Assembly (NCBI GenBank): GCA_902595805.1
Contig: CACJRM010000004.1
Span: forward strand, 32,234-96,233
Reading direction: 5' to 3'
Source: an uncultured Alphaproteobacteria bacterium
GTDB lineage: Bacteria; Pseudomonadota; Alphaproteobacteria; HIMB59; GCA-002718135
DNA length: 64,000 bases
Shown: positions 34,812 through 45,755 of the stretch, one piece after another
Layout of the letters: each line of letters begins with the position of its first letter
Position numbering within the stretch: position 1 is the stretch's first letter
The notes under the pieces: generated by a model
The model's database searches: none
The model's input: the letters and a program-made list of their open reading frames with translations, nothing else
What the model was told of the DNA's origin: nothing
Translations under genes and position numbers: made by a program

Positions 34812-35921
34812 ATGTCTCAAGCTAAATTAAAAGTAGTAAATAACGAAAATTCAATGGATAAAGAAAACAGAAGTAAATCTCTAGAAGCCGCTGTAAGCCT
34901 AATAGAGAAAAATTATGGAAAAGGCTCAATAATGAAATTGGGTTCTAAAACAAACGTAGATATTGAAGCAATATCTACCGGTTCATTAGGACTTGATATA
35001 GCTCTTGGTATTGGAGGAGTTCCAAAGGGGAGAATTATTGAAATTTATGGGCCTGAAAGTTCTGGTAAAACTACTTTGGCCACTCATATTGTTGCAGAGT
35101 CACAAAAACAAGGTGGTAATTGTGCATTTATAGATGCAGAGCATGCTTTAGATCCAGCATATGCAAAGAAACTAGGTGTAAATTTAGAAGAATTATTAAT
35201 CTCTCAGCCTGATACAGGAGAACAAGGTTTAGAAATTGCTGATTCTTTGATTAAATCTGGAGGTATTGATGTACTAATTATTGACTCAGTTGCGGCACTT
35301 GTCCCAAGAGCTGAACTAGAAGGCGATATGGGAGATTCATTACCTGGGTTGCAAGCAAGATTGATGAGTCAAGCCTTAAGAAAACTCACAAGTTCTATAG
35401 CTCAATCAAACACTCTAGTTGTATTCATAAATCAACTTAGAATGAAAATTGGCGTTATGTTTGGTAGTCCTGAGACAACTACAGGCGGTAATGCTTTAAA
35501 ATTTTATTCTTCTGTAAGAATGGACATTAGAAGAATTGGCGCAATTAAAGATAAAGATGAAATTATTGGAAATCAAACTAGAGTTAAAATAGTTAAAAAT
35601 AAAGTCGCGCCACCTTTCAAGGTTGTTGAATTTGATATAATGTATGGAGAGGGAATATCTAAATTAGGTGAATTAGTTGATTTAGGTGTCAAAGCAGAAA
35701 TTATTGATAAATCAGGATCATGGTTTGCATACAAAAATACTAAAATAGGACAAGGTAGAGAAAATGTTAAAAACTTTCTAAACGACAATCCTAGTATAGC
35801 TAAAGAAATTGAAAATCAAATTCTACAAAATGCTGGAATAGTTGAAAAAGCTATGATGGAAGGAAAAGTAGAGAATAAAGAAAAAGAAAAAGAAAAAGAA
35901 GCAGAAGAAATAAAAGAATAG
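34812..35921 (+). CDS. recA: recombinase A
   Basis: Homologous recombination and SOS co-protease. 369 residues. Walker A GPESSGKT is at 80-87, with loop regions [15 protein letters not shown] and the [14 protein letters not shown] and [27 protein letters not shown] blocks intact. The C-terminal tail (about 350-369) is a Lys/Glu repeat, more charged and repetitive than usual. GGAG lies 7 nt before the ATG. It is preceded by an SOS box and followed by a strong terminator, so it is a single-gene transcript. Confidence 0.97.
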   Translation: MSQAKLKVVNNENSMDKENRSKSLEAAVSLIEKNYGKGSIMKLGSKTNVDIEAISTGSLGLDIALGIGGVPKGRIIEIYGPESSGKTTLATHIVAESQKQGGNCAFIDAEHALDPAYAKKLGVNLEELLISQPDTGEQGLEIADSLIKSGGIDVLIIDSVAALVPRAELEGDMGDSLPGLQARLMSQALRKLTSSIAQSNTLVVFINQLRMKIGVMFGSPETTTGGNALKFYSSVRMDIRRIGAIKDKDEIIGNQTRVKIVKNKVAPPFKVVEFDIMYGEGISKLGELVDLGVKAEIIDKSGSWFAYKNTKIGQGRENVKNFLNDNPSIAKEIENQILQNAGIVEKAMMEGKVENKEKEKEKEAEEIKE

Positions 35922-35939
35922 TAATATTATTTTTGTTTG

Positions 35940-35967
35940 GCGCCTATTTCAAAATAGGCGCTTTTTT
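35940..35967 (+). terminator. intrinsic terminator of recA
   Basis: GCGCCTATTT (35940-35949) pairs with AAATAGGCGC (35952-35961) in a 10-bp stem, followed by six T residues. This is the clearest intrinsic terminator of the window and separates recA from alaS. Confidence 0.93.
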
Positions 35968-36005
35968 ATTTAGACAATAGAGTTTTCAAGTTATAATACC
36001 TTTTC

Positions 36006-38678
36006 ATGAATTCAAATCAGATTAGGTCAACATTTCTCAATTATTTTAAAAAAAATGGACATGAGGTTATTCATTCTAGTTCTCTAGTACCAGATAATGA
36101 CCCTTCTCTAATGTTTGCTAACTCTGGAATGGTGCAATTTAAAAATATTTTTACAGGTAAAGAGACAAGAGATTATAACAGGGCAACAACTGCTCAAAAA
36201 TGTGTAAGAGCAGGCGGAAAGCACAATGATTTAGAAAATGTGGGATATACAACAAGACACCATACTTTTTTTGAAATGTTAGGTAATTTCTCTTTTGGAG
36301 ATTATTTTAAAGAGTTGGCAATAGAACTAGCTTGGAATCTGATTACAAAAGAATATTCAATAAATAAAGATAGACTATTAGTAACTGTTTATTCTGATGA
36401 TCAGGAGGCTTTTGATTTATGGAAAAAAATAGCTGGATTATCTGAAAATAAAATTATTAAAATTAGTACTTCTGATAATTTTTGGTCAATGGGTGAAACT
36501 GGTCCTTGCGGTCCATGTTCTGAAATATTTTATGATCATGGTGATAAATACGATGGAGGCCCTCCAGGTTCTCCAAACGAAGATGGTGATAGATTTATAG
36601 AAATATGGAATTTAGTATTTATGCAATATGAGCAGATATCTAAATCTGAGAGAATAAATCTACCAAAACCCTCCATTGATACTGGAATGGGTTTAGAGAG
36701 AATGACAGCTCTTCTAGATGGTTCTAACGATAATTATTCAACAGATTTATTTCAACCAATTATAAATGAATCAACAAAACTATGTGGTGATGAAAGTTCA
36801 ATAACAAATCCTAGCCACAGAGTGATTGCAGATCACTTAAAATCCTCCTCTTTTTTAATTGCTGATGGAGTAATGCCTTCAAATGAAGGTAGAGGGTACG
36901 TCTTACGAAGAATAATGAGAAGGGGAATGCGACACGCTCATTCTTTGGGTAATAAAGAGCCTGTATTTCATAAGCTATTTCCTATTTTTTTAGATGGAAT
37001 TAAAAATTCATATCCTGAGTTAGATAGAGCAAAAGAACTCATTACTAATACACTAATGAATGAAGAAACTAAATTTAAAGAAACTGTTGAAAAAGGAATA
37101 AAAATTTTAGATGAGGAAATTTCTAACTCAACAAATATATTTAATGGAGAAGTAGCATTTAAATTATACGACACCTATGGATTTCCCTTAGATTTAACAC
37201 AAGATTATTTGAAAAGTAAAAATATTGAAGTCGATATAAAAACATTTGAACAAAAAATGTTAGATCAAAAGGAAAGAGCGAGACAAAGTTGGAAAGGTAC
37301 AGGAGACATAGAGGATGAAGGCATTTGGTTTGAAATAACTTCTAAAATAGAGCCAACAGAATTTTTAGGATATTCTGATATGGAAGCTGATTGTAAAATA
37401 ATTTCAATCATATCAGACAGTAAGTCAGTAGATAAAATTAAAAAAGATCAAGAAGCAATTATAATATTAAATCAAACACCTTTTTATGGAGAAAGTGGTG
37501 GTCAGGTGGGTGATCAGGGTTTTTTTGAAAATGATAATTTTAAGTTTAAAGTTATCAATACAACAAAAATATTTGGAAACTATTTTCTTCACAAAGGTAA
37601 AGTAATTAATGGTGAGTGCAAAGTTGAAGATACCATTAAAGCAAGCATTAATACGGTGAATAGAGATTTTATTAAATATAATCATTCTTCAACTCATTTA
37701 TTACATGCTGCTCTAAGAAAAATACTGGGCAAGCATGTCACGCAGAAGGGTTCACTTGTAAATTCAGAAAAACTTAGATTTGATTTTAGTCATAATAACC
37801 CAATTGAAAAAGATCAACTCATAAATGTTGAAAAAATTGTAAATGATCAAATTAAAAAAAATGGAAATGTTGAAATTAAAATAATGGATCAAAAAAAGGC
37901 TATTGAAGAAGGTGCGATGGCACTGTTTGGAGAAAAATATAGCGATGAAGTAAGAGTAGTAACAATGGGTCAAGAAAATGAATCATTCTTTTCAAAAGAA
38001 TTATGTGGAGGAACTCATGTTGTTAAATTAGGGGAAATAAGTAAATTTAAAATAACTAATCAATCTAGTGTTGCATCTGGAATTAGAAGAATAGAGGCTG
38101 TATCTAATGCTGCAGTAGATAAATATATTAAAGAAATAGAAAAAAATTTAATAGAAAAAAATAAAAACCAAGATAATCAAATTGAAGATTTAAAAAATAA
38201 AATTAAAAAGATTAATGCTGATTATAATTTTAAAAATCAATCTGAAGACAAAGGTTTGTTAATTAAAGAATTAATTCAGATACACGAAAAATTAAAACAA
38301 AATATGTCTATATCAAAAAATATTGATAATATTGTTGTAAAAAAAATCAAAGAATTAAATTTCATATACTTGATTGCTGAAGACTACCCTAATAAATCTT
38401 TGAAAACATTTATTGATGAGCAAAAAAAACAATATAACAAAAATAGTGTTTCGTTAATAATTTCAAATAATAATAACAAACTTTCTATAGTGCTAGGAGT
38501 TACTGAAGATATTACAGATCTTTTTGATGCTTCAAAAGAAATAAGAGAAATTTCGATTATTCTAGGTGGCAAGGGTGGGGGTGGTAGAAAAGATCTTGCT
38601 CAAGGAGGAGGATCAGATGTTAGTCAAATTAATGAAAGTATAAAATACGTAGAAGATAAATTAAATTCTATTAGTTAA
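36006..38678 (+). CDS. alaS: alanine-tRNA ligase
   Basis: 890 residues, the usual length. The class II catalytic core covers about 1-240 ([24 protein letters not shown]), the tRNA-recognition region 250-450, and the editing domain 550-710 with [11 protein letters not shown] and the zinc-site CGGTHV. The C-terminal C-Ala domain ends with a glycine-rich [16 protein letters not shown]. The last 8 nt overlap the 3' end of the convergent icd gene. Confidence 0.96.
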   Translation: MNSNQIRSTFLNYFKKNGHEVIHSSSLVPDNDPSLMFANSGMVQFKNIFTGKETRDYNRATTAQKCVRAGGKHNDLENVGYTTRHHTFFEMLGNFSFGDYFKELAIELAWNLITKEYSINKDRLLVTVYSDDQEAFDLWKKIAGLSENKIIKISTSDNFWSMGETGPCGPCSEIFYDHGDKYDGGPPGSPNEDGDRFIEIWNLVFMQYEQISKSERINLPKPSIDTGMGLERMTALLDGSNDNYSTDLFQPIINESTKLCGDESSITNPSHRVIADHLKSSSFLIADGVMPSNEGRGYVLRRIMRRGMRHAHSLGNKEPVFHKLFPIFLDGIKNSYPELDRAKELITNTLMNEETKFKETVEKGIKILDEEISNSTNIFNGEVAFKLYDTYGFPLDLTQDYLKSKNIEVDIKTFEQKMLDQKERARQSWKGTGDIEDEGIWFEITSKIEPTEFLGYSDMEADCKIISIISDSKSVDKIKKDQEAIIILNQTPFYGESGGQVGDQGFFENDNFKFKVINTTKIFGNYFLHKGKVINGECKVEDTIKASINTVNRDFIKYNHSSTHLLHAALRKILGKHVTQKGSLVNSEKLRFDFSHNNPIEKDQLINVEKIVNDQIKKNGNVEIKIMDQKKAIEEGAMALFGEKYSDEVRVVTMGQENESFFSKELCGGTHVVKLGEISKFKITNQSSVASGIRRIEAVSNAAVDKYIKEIEKNLIEKNKNQDNQIEDLKNKIKKINADYNFKNQSEDKGLLIKELIQIHEKLKQNMSISKNIDNIVVKKIKELNFIYLIAEDYPNKSLKTFIDEQKKQYNKNSVSLIISNNNNKLSIVLGVTEDITDLFDASKEIREISIILGGKGGGGRKDLAQGGGSDVSQINESIKYVEDKLNSIS

Positions 38679-39879
38679 TTTGAAAATTGTTTTTTATTGC
38701 ACTTAAAAAATCTTGAGTGTTTAACCATTTCTGATCTTTGTTAATTAATATTGCTAGATCTTTTGTCATTTCACCACTTTCTACAGTTTTGATACACGTT
38801 TCTTCTAATTTTTTAGCAAAATTTATTAATTCATTATTACCATCAAATTCTCCTCTAAAACTTAAACCTCTTGTCCAAGCAAAGATTGATGCAATAGGAT
38901 TAGTTGAAGTTTCTATACCTTTCTGATGATTTCTAAAATGTCTTGTAACAGTTCCATGTGCTGCTTCAGCTTCTACTGTTTTACCATCTGGGGTCATTAA
39001 CACACTTGTCATTAAACCTAGTGATCCAAATCCTTGAGCAACAGAATCTGATTGAACATCTCCATCATAATTTTTACAAGCCCAAATAAAATTACCTTCC
39101 CATTTTAAAGCTGAGGCCACCATATCATCGATTAATCTATGCTCATAAACTATGTCTTTTTCTTTAAACTTATTTTTAAATTCAGAATCAAATACATCCT
39201 GAAATAAATCTTTAAATCTTCCATCGTAGACTTTTAAAATAGTATTTTTAGTAGAAAGGTAAACTGGCCAACCAAGGTTAAGTCCATAATTAAAACAAGC
39301 TCTAGCAAAGTCTTTAATTGAATTATCTAAATTATACATTGACAGGGCTACACCAGGTTTTTCAAATTCATATACATCTTTTGTAAATCCTTCAGATCCA
39401 TCTTTAGGTTCAAAAACCATTTTAAGAGTTCCTGGTTTATTAATTAATGTGTCAGTCGCTCTATATTGATCACCAAAGGCATGTCTAGCAACTACAATTG
39501 GATGATTCCAGTTTGTAATTATTCTTGGAACATTTTTGCATATAATTGGCTGTCTAAATATTGTTCCTCCTAGTATATTTCTTATTGTTCCATTGGGAGA
39601 ACGCCACATTTGTTTTAATTTGAATTCCTCTACTCGATTTTCATCAGGAGTAATTGTTGCACATTTTATTCCTACACCATATTTTTTCACCGCCTCGGCA
39701 GCATCTATTGTGATTTGATCATTTGTCTCATCTCTTTTAATCACTCCAAGATCAAAATATTTGATATCTATATCAAGATAGGGCAAAATTAATTGTTCTT
39801 TGATGTACTCCCAGATGATTCTGGTCATTTCATCTCCATCGATTTCAACTACAGGATTTTTAACTTTTATTTTTGCCAT
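38671..39879 (-). CDS. icd: isocitrate dehydrogenase, NADP-dependent, dimeric eukaryote-like type
   Basis: Oxidatively decarboxylates isocitrate to 2-oxoglutarate. 402 residues of the IDH1/2-like type used by alphaproteobacteria. Diagnostic blocks are [13 protein letters not shown], the substrate-binding SPNGTIRN and the metal/substrate site [22 protein letters not shown]; the cofactor region [14 protein letters not shown] follows. It starts inside the 3' end of the LOG-family gene (13-nt overlap). Confidence 0.96.
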   Translation of the reverse strand: MAKIKVKNPVVEIDGDEMTRIIWEYIKEQLILPYLDIDIKYFDLGVIKRDETNDQITIDAAEAVKKYGVGIKCATITPDENRVEEFKLKQMWRSPNGTIRNILGGTIFRQPIICKNVPRIITNWNHPIVVARHAFGDQYRATDTLINKPGTLKMVFEPKDGSEGFTKDVYEFEKPGVALSMYNLDNSIKDFARACFNYGLNLGWPVYLSTKNTILKVYDGRFKDLFQDVFDSEFKNKFKEKDIVYEHRLIDDMVASALKWEGNFIWACKNYDGDVQSDSVAQGFGSLGLMTSVLMTPDGKTVEAEAAHGTVTRHFRNHQKGIETSTNPIASIFAWTRGLSFRGEFDGNNELINFAKKLEETCIKTVESGEMTKDLAILINKDQKWLNTQDFLSAIKNNFQIN

Positions 39880-40418
39880 TTATTTAATATATTTTTTAAT
39901 TGATCAACCGTATCTATAATGTGAAAACTGTTTTGTAAATTTTTATTTGAAAAATTTTCATCTTCAAAAAATTTAAATTGCTGAAATAGATTATCCCAGA
40001 AATTATTTTTATTAAAAAATATTATTGGCTTATTATGAATCCCCATTACTTTCCAAGATACAACTTCTACTATTTCTTCTAAAGTACCTGTTCCACCTGG
40101 TAATGCTAAATACACATCACCTAACTCAAATAGTAACTTTTTTCTTTCAGACATATTATCCACTATTTTTAATTCATCTATATTTTCAAAAATTATTTCT
40201 CTGTCAGATAAAAAATTTGGAATAACTCCCGTAACTCTATTTTTATATTTTTTTGCTGTCTTAGCAACCACACCCATAATACCAACTTTTGCCCCACCAT
40301 AGACAATATTTATTTTAAATGATGATATTAATTTGCTAATTTCTTCTGCATCTTGATAATATTTATTACTTAATTTATCTGAAGATGAGCAATAGACAGT
40401 AATAGATTTAATAGTCAT
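39867..40418 (-). CDS. LOG-family protein (nucleoside monophosphate phosphoribohydrolase-like)
   Basis: 183-residue Rossmann-fold protein of the lysine-decarboxylase-like/LOG family. The active-site motif [10 protein letters not shown] is at 107-116, with [10 protein letters not shown] near 40-49. Relatives split the N-glycosidic bond of AMP or cytokinin monophosphates. The short group I type is widespread in bacteria, with a probable purine-salvage or damaged-nucleotide role. The older name lysine decarboxylase should not be used. Confidence 0.88.
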   Translation of the reverse strand: MTIKSITVYCSSSDKLSNKYYQDAEEISKLISSFKINIVYGGAKVGIMGVVAKTAKKYKNRVTGVIPNFLSDREIIFENIDELKIVDNMSERKKLLFELGDVYLALPGGTGTLEEIVEVVSWKVMGIHNKPIIFFNKNNFWDNLFQQFKFFEDENFSNKNLQNSFHIIDTVDQLKNILNKWQK

Positions 40419-40443
40419 AAATTTAATGTTTATTAGAAAAAAT

Positions 40444-43400
40444 TTAACTAGAAATTTTATTCTTATACCAATTCTTAATGTTTTCTCTAAACATTAATGC
40501 TGATGGCGTTACAACTAATGTGAGAAATGTCGCAAAAAGTAGTCCAAATACTATAGCTGTTGATAATTGAACCCACCACTGGGTATCTGGCGAACCTCTG
40601 GTTATTTCTCTAGATATGAAGTCAACATTTGTCATTGTAACCATTGGTAATAATCCTAGTACTGTTGTAGTTGTTGTAAGTAAAACTGGTCTCAATCTCT
40701 GTGCTCCTGTTTTGATAATAGCTTCTCTTATAGATGAGGTTCTAGTTTTTAAAAAATCAAATGTATCAATCAATATAATATTATTGTTTACCACTATTCC
40801 GGCAAGAGCAATAACACCAACTCCTGACATAACAATACCAAATGGCTGTGCTGTCACCATTAAACCTATAAAAACACCGGCTGTGGACATTACTACTGCA
40901 AAAAGAATTAAAAATGCACTGTAAAAGCTATTAAACTGTAATAGAAGTATCATTAGCATTAAAAATAAAGCTACACCAAAAGCTCCTGTTAAAAATTCTT
41001 GAGCTTCTTTTTGGTCTTCATTTTCTCCAATAAGTTCAGCCCTTACTTTGTTATCTAATTCATAACGAGGCAAATCTAAAGTTCTTCCTCTCCAAGACGG
41101 AGCAGTATCTGAAATTCCTAATACGTACTCAAGTTCTTTTACTTTTCCGTCAGGATAAGTTCCAGGCTCTACATCTGCCTGAATATTTATAGCATTTTTT
41201 GAATCTACTCTAATTATATTTCCTGTTCTGCTATTTGGAACAATTTCTACAAAATTGGATATTGGAACTAAACCATTTGAAGTAGTTACTCTTAAGTTAT
41301 CAATTCTATCCAATGTTCTTCCTTCGTTTGGATAACGAAGATAAAGTGGTATACTTTCATTACTATCATCAGGTCTATATTCACCAAGTTTAAGACCGTT
41401 TGTTGCAAGTTTAATTACATTACCAATTGATGTAATGTTAGCTCCAAACTTAGAAGCTTGTTTTCTATCTACATTAATTTCCCATTCTATCCCAGGTGCT
41501 GGTAAATTATCTTCTACATTCATTAACTTTGGATAACTATCCATAAATTTTTTAAGCTTAATTCCTTCAGCAATTAAAAGTTGTTTGTTATCACTGGTTA
41601 ATTTAATGTTAATTGGTTTACCCTCACCAGGACCACCTTGTTGTTCTCTTGATTCTACTTTTATTCCATTTATACTTTTTGTGGCTTCCAAAATTTCTGC
41701 TAGAATTACTTTTGATTTTCTTCTTTTATCCCAATCTGTATATTCCAAACTTATTGATCCTATAAAGTCTTCTGATGCCTCTGATTGTTCACTTACATTT
41801 CCACTTAAAGAATAAATATTTTTAAATTCCTGTCTTTCCGATTGAAGCTTTAAAATAATATTCTCAACTCTTGATACATAATCTTTTTTTTCTTCAACAG
41901 AGAGATTACCTCTTGCAAAGACAACGATTTTTGCAAGATCTGGCTCAACATCTGGGAAAAATTCTACACCTTCTCCAACTTTAGTATAGGTGTAGTTTAC
42001 AGCAACTAATATTACTAAAGCACTAATCATCACCTTTAAAGGATGAAATAATAAGAAGTTTAATACTTTTGCATAAAATCCAACAAAACCAGTTACGTTT
42101 AAAACAGGTTCATTTGATTCTGAAGATAAGATTTTTGCATTTTTAGAAACTAATTTATCTGTAGAATTTACATTTTCTGAAATTTTATAAACCCTAGGTA
42201 TAATTCTTATGAATACGAATATAAATAAAGCGAAGCTTAGTAAATATTTTCCAATTGTTATAAATAAACTAAATCCTTGAATGTCTAATAATCCAAATCC
42301 ATAAGATAATAGATTGTAAAAAATTAATGATATTAGTAATGGTACAATAAATTGTAGAAGTATTCTTGATACAGTATTTAGAATAGATCCTAAAACTGGG
42401 ACAAACAGAAGTGCCATAAACAAAGAAGAAATAAGAACACATATAAGTGTTATTGGTAAATATTTCATAAATTCACCAGCTATTCCAGGCCAGAATATTA
42501 ATGGTAAAAAGGCAGCTAGGGTAGTTGCAGTTGAAGATATAATTGGTAGTGACATTTTTTTTGATGCGTTTGCAAATGCATCTTTTACACCAAGACCTTC
42601 TTTCATTTTTCTATCTGCATATTCAACAACAACAATTGCTCCATCGACTAATAATCCAACAGATAAAATTAGAGCAAATAATACTACTATATTAATAGTA
42701 AAACCCATTACAGAAAGAGCTAATAAACCTGATAAAAATGATCCTGGAATAGAAACACCAACTAATAAACCAGATCTAACACCTAATGCTCCTAAAATAA
42801 TAATTAAAACAAGGATTATAGCTGCTATGACGTTATTTTGCAGACTATTTAACATAGTTTTAATTCCTTTTGATTGATCATTTCCAAAAGAAATTTCAAC
42901 ATTTTCAGGAAAAATTTTAGCGGTAATTGCAGTTATTCTTTTTACTTCTTCAATAGTATTAATGATATTTTCACCAATTCTTTTAGAAACATCAATAGTT
43001 ATTGAATTAGATCCATTTACATTTGCATAAGATTGCCTATCTTCAAATGTTCTTTTAACTTCGGCAATATCCCTGAAAGTAATAACTGAATCTCCATTAG
43101 TTTTAACAGGAGTATTTAATACATCTTCAATAGTTTCGTATAAACCTGGAACTTTAATATCAAAACTTCCGTCACCAGTGTCTTGACCACCAGCAGATAC
43201 CATTTTATTATTTTCTCTAACAATATTAATTAGACTCTCAAGATTGATGCCATAGCTATCAACTGCAGTTGGATTAATTAGTATGTCAACTTGCTCATTT
43301 CTTTTACCACCTATTTTAGCTTCTAAGACACTAGGAATTGTTTCTATATCATCTTGCAAAATATCAGCTAAATCTTGAAGTGTTCTATTAGGCACATCTC

Positions 43401-43839
43401 CACTTAAAGATATGGATAGGATAGGAAATGTACTTATATTAACTTCGTTTACTGTTGGTTCATCGGCTTCACTAGGTAGATCACCTTTAGCTCTATCAAC
43501 TTTATCTCTGATATCAACCATAGCCTGATCGGAATCAAATCCAGCATCAAATTCTAATAAAACATTTCCCCCACCTGAATAAGCTGTTGATCTTACTTCT
43601 CTTACCCCTTCAACAGTTTTAACTTCGTCTTCAATTGGTTTAACTAAAAGCCTTTCAGAGTCTTGTGCAGAAATACCATTTTGACTTAGTGAAATATACA
43701 CTATTGGTATGCTTACATCAGGAGATGATTCTTTAGGCATTGTGATGTAAGTAGATGCACCTGAAAAAATTATAAAAATAAGTATTCCCATGAAAACTCG
43801 GGAATGGTTGATTGCATAGTCTATAATATTTATTTTCAT
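40444..43839 (-). CDS. RND-family efflux pump, inner-membrane subunit
   Basis: Proton-driven exporter of 1131 residues with the AcrB/CusA layout: a TM helix at 15-35, a large periplasmic loop (about 40-330), a block of TM helices, a second periplasmic loop (about 620-880) and the last TM helices. The TM4 motif DGAIVVVEYADRK and GMGFA-like helix segments are present. An extra hydrophobic stretch of about 60 residues lies near 490-550, between the two halves. It follows its adaptor by 5 nt. No outer-membrane channel gene is adjacent, so a shared TolC-like protein is expected. The substrate is unknown. Confidence 0.9.
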   Translation of the reverse strand: MKINIIDYAINHSRVFMGILIFIIFSGASTYITMPKESSPDVSIPIVYISLSQNGISAQDSERLLVKPIEDEVKTVEGVREVRSTAYSGGGNVLLEFDAGFDSDQAMVDIRDKVDRAKGDLPSEADEPTVNEVNISTFPILSISLSGDVPNRTLQDLADILQDDIETIPSVLEAKIGGKRNEQVDILINPTAVDSYGINLESLINIVRENNKMVSAGGQDTGDGSFDIKVPGLYETIEDVLNTPVKTNGDSVITFRDIAEVKRTFEDRQSYANVNGSNSITIDVSKRIGENIINTIEEVKRITAITAKIFPENVEISFGNDQSKGIKTMLNSLQNNVIAAIILVLIIILGALGVRSGLLVGVSIPGSFLSGLLALSVMGFTINIVVLFALILSVGLLVDGAIVVVEYADRKMKEGLGVKDAFANASKKMSLPIISSTATTLAAFLPLIFWPGIAGEFMKYLPITLICVLISSLFMALLFVPVLGSILNTVSRILLQFIVPLLISLIFYNLLSYGFGLLDIQGFSLFITIGKYLLSFALFIFVFIRIIPRVYKISENVNSTDKLVSKNAKILSSESNEPVLNVTGFVGFYAKVLNFLLFHPLKVMISALVILVAVNYTYTKVGEGVEFFPDVEPDLAKIVVFARGNLSVEEKKDYVSRVENIILKLQSERQEFKNIYSLSGNVSEQSEASEDFIGSISLEYTDWDKRRKSKVILAEILEATKSINGIKVESREQQGGPGEGKPINIKLTSDNKQLLIAEGIKLKKFMDSYPKLMNVEDNLPAPGIEWEINVDRKQASKFGANITSIGNVIKLATNGLKLGEYRPDDSNESIPLYLRYPNEGRTLDRIDNLRVTTSNGLVPISNFVEIVPNSRTGNIIRVDSKNAINIQADVEPGTYPDGKVKELEYVLGISDTAPSWRGRTLDLPRYELDNKVRAELIGENEDQKEAQEFLTGAFGVALFLMLMILLLQFNSFYSAFLILFAVVMSTAGVFIGLMVTAQPFGIVMSGVGVIALAGIVVNNNIILIDTFDFLKTRTSSIREAIIKTGAQRLRPVLLTTTTTVLGLLPMVTMTNVDFISREITRGSPDTQWWVQLSTAIVFGLLFATFLTLVVTPSALMFRENIKNWYKNKISS

Positions 43840-43844
43840 TTAGA

Positions 43845-45086
43845 TTAGTTTATTGTTTCACCAATACTTATATATTCTTGACCACTTACAATTAAATTTA
43901 CTTTCTCGGGTAATCCAGAAACCCACATGCCGTCTATTGTATCCTTAATTGTTTTGGTTGGATAGAATGTAACCTTATTATCATTATCTACAGCTTTTAC
44001 ACCTACGGTACCATCATCTAATAAAGTTAGTATAGAAGGTGGTATTTTGTGAGCTTTAAGTTCTGAACCTTTGATAATAATTTTAGTTGTTATGCCACTT
44101 TTATAAACGAGATCTTTGTTATCAGCTTCAATCGTAATTTCGAATGTTCTAGTACTAGTTTCGGCTGATGGAGAAATAAAAGATATTATTCCATTTTTTT
44201 TAATACCATTACTATCTTCAATTAAAGCTTTAGTACCAATACTCACCTTATTTACATCAAATTCAGATAAATAACCTTCAATCTTGATAGGGTCTAAATC
44301 AATTATAGTAAATAGGGGAGTACCAATTGAGATAAATTCAGTTTCCTCAACCATCTTTTCTGAAATAATTCCATCAAATGGCGCCTTGATAGTAGTTTTT
44401 TCTATATCAAGTTTTATGTTCTTTAAAATTGATTTTACATTTGAAATTTGAGCCTCAAGGTTTGCTAAGGTAGATTCAAATTTTATTTTAATATCTTCTC
44501 TATCCGCTTGAGCATTGGCAAGATTAAAAGATGCTAAACTTAATTTTGATTTTGAACTTAAACCTTTATCAATAAGTTGTTTTGCAGATGCATATTCAAT
44601 TTCATACAATTCAATTCTCTCAACATTTTGTCTAAGTAGATTATCTCTGTTTTTTTCATTTAAAATTAATTCTTTATTAAGTCTTTCTAAATCTTTTTTT
44701 GCACTAGATAGCTTTTCATTTCTATCTTCTAGTGAGATTGTAATCATTTTGGCATTTTGAGATACTTTATCTCCTCTTGTAAATTGTATATTATCTATAT
44801 TGCCAGATGTTTCAGATTTAACATCAATTTTTTTATTATGAATAGTTTGACCTTGTAATTCAATAGATTGATCAATTAAACTGGAAGTAAATATCTTTGT
44901 TTCAACAGAAAATGTAAAATCTTTATTATCGTTATTTTCTGTATCTTGTGAATATGATACTTCTGTTTCGGTGCTAGTTTCTGTATCTTCATCTTGCGCA
45001 TTAACATTATTTGTAAATTGACCAGAACCAATCCATCCAACAACAGCGGCAAGTATTATGAAGGCTATAAATATTGATCTTTTCAT
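43845..45086 (-). CDS. RND efflux pump periplasmic adaptor (membrane-fusion protein)
   Basis: 413 residues. An N-terminal signal/anchor helix (about 5-25) is followed by an acidic Asp/Glu/Thr-rich linker, a split lipoyl domain (about 85-110 and 215-245, with IKAPFDGIISEKMV), a long coiled-coil hairpin between them (about 110-215), and a beta-barrel and membrane-proximal domain. It bridges the RND pump to an outer-membrane channel. The pump gene follows directly. Confidence 0.88.
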   Translation of the reverse strand: MKRSIFIAFIILAAVVGWIGSGQFTNNVNAQDEDTETSTETEVSYSQDTENNDNKDFTFSVETKIFTSSLIDQSIELQGQTIHNKKIDVKSETSGNIDNIQFTRGDKVSQNAKMITISLEDRNEKLSSAKKDLERLNKELILNEKNRDNLLRQNVERIELYEIEYASAKQLIDKGLSSKSKLSLASFNLANAQADREDIKIKFESTLANLEAQISNVKSILKNIKLDIEKTTIKAPFDGIISEKMVEETEFISIGTPLFTIIDLDPIKIEGYLSEFDVNKVSIGTKALIEDSNGIKKNGIISFISPSAETSTRTFEITIEADNKDLVYKSGITTKIIIKGSELKAHKIPPSILTLLDDGTVGVKAVDNDNKVTFYPTKTIKDTIDGMWVSGLPEKVNLIVSGQEYISIGETIN

Positions 45087-45155
45087 TAAATATCGTACAT
45101 GTCATATATATTAAAGTTAATAAAAAACAATTTTTTGTTAACTTTATTATCTTAT

Positions 45156-45755
45156 ATGAAATCAAAAAACTGGGTTAATAGACAAAAAAATGATCAGTTT
45201 GTAAAGAAAGCTAAACAGTTAGGGTATATAAATCGAGCTGCGTTTAAACTTGAAGAGATTGAGCAAAAATATAAAATAATTGAACACTCTAGAGAAATAC
45301 TAGAGCTTGGATCTTCTCCAGGAGGTTGGACTCAAATCATCTTAAATTACAATTCAAAAACTAATATAACCTGTTTTGATTTATTAGATATGAAAATTAA
45401 TAATCAACGTATAGCTTTCTATAGAGAGGATTTTTTTAAATATAATTTTACTAATTTAAAAAATAAATTTGATTTGGTTTTATCAGATGTAGCTCCTAAC
45501 ACAACTGGTCATCAATCAACAGATCATCTCAGGATATGTCAATTAATATATGAAATTATAGACAGATTAGAAATAATATTAAAAAAACAAGGATCATTTA
45601 TATTCAAAATTTGGAAGGGAGAGGAAGAAAAGGAAATTATAAAGATGCTTAAAAAAATTTTTGATAAAGTTGAGTATTTTAAACCAAAATCATCAAGACA
45701 AGAATCAAGTGAAATATTTATAATATCAAGAGGATTTAGATTTCATGAAGAGTAA
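45156..45755 (+). CDS. rlmE: 23S rRNA (U2552) 2'-O-methyltransferase RlmE (FtsJ)
   Basis: SAM-dependent enzyme acting on the ribosomal A-loop. The start is set at 45156 (199 aa, MKSKNWVNRQKND); an ATG 19 codons upstream would add a hydrophobic leader not seen in the family. RAAFKLEEIEQK carries the catalytic Lys, GSSPGGW (52-58) is the SAM motif, VLSDVAPNTTG holds the catalytic Asp, and FKIWKGEE the second Lys. The 3' end overlaps guaA by 11 nt. Confidence 0.92.
   Translation: MKSKNWVNRQKNDQFVKKAKQLGYINRAAFKLEEIEQKYKIIEHSREILELGSSPGGWTQIILNYNSKTNITCFDLLDMKINNQRIAFYREDFFKYNFTNLKNKFDLVLSDVAPNTTGHQSTDHLRICQLIYEIIDRLEIILKKQGSFIFKIWKGEEEKEIIKMLKKIFDKVEYFKPKSSRQESSEIFIISRGFRFHEE

Noticed and set aside
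35870..35920. Purine-rich repeat at the end of recA as a separate repeat element
   Set aside because: It is the coding sequence of the Lys/Glu-rich RecA tail, in frame up to the stop.
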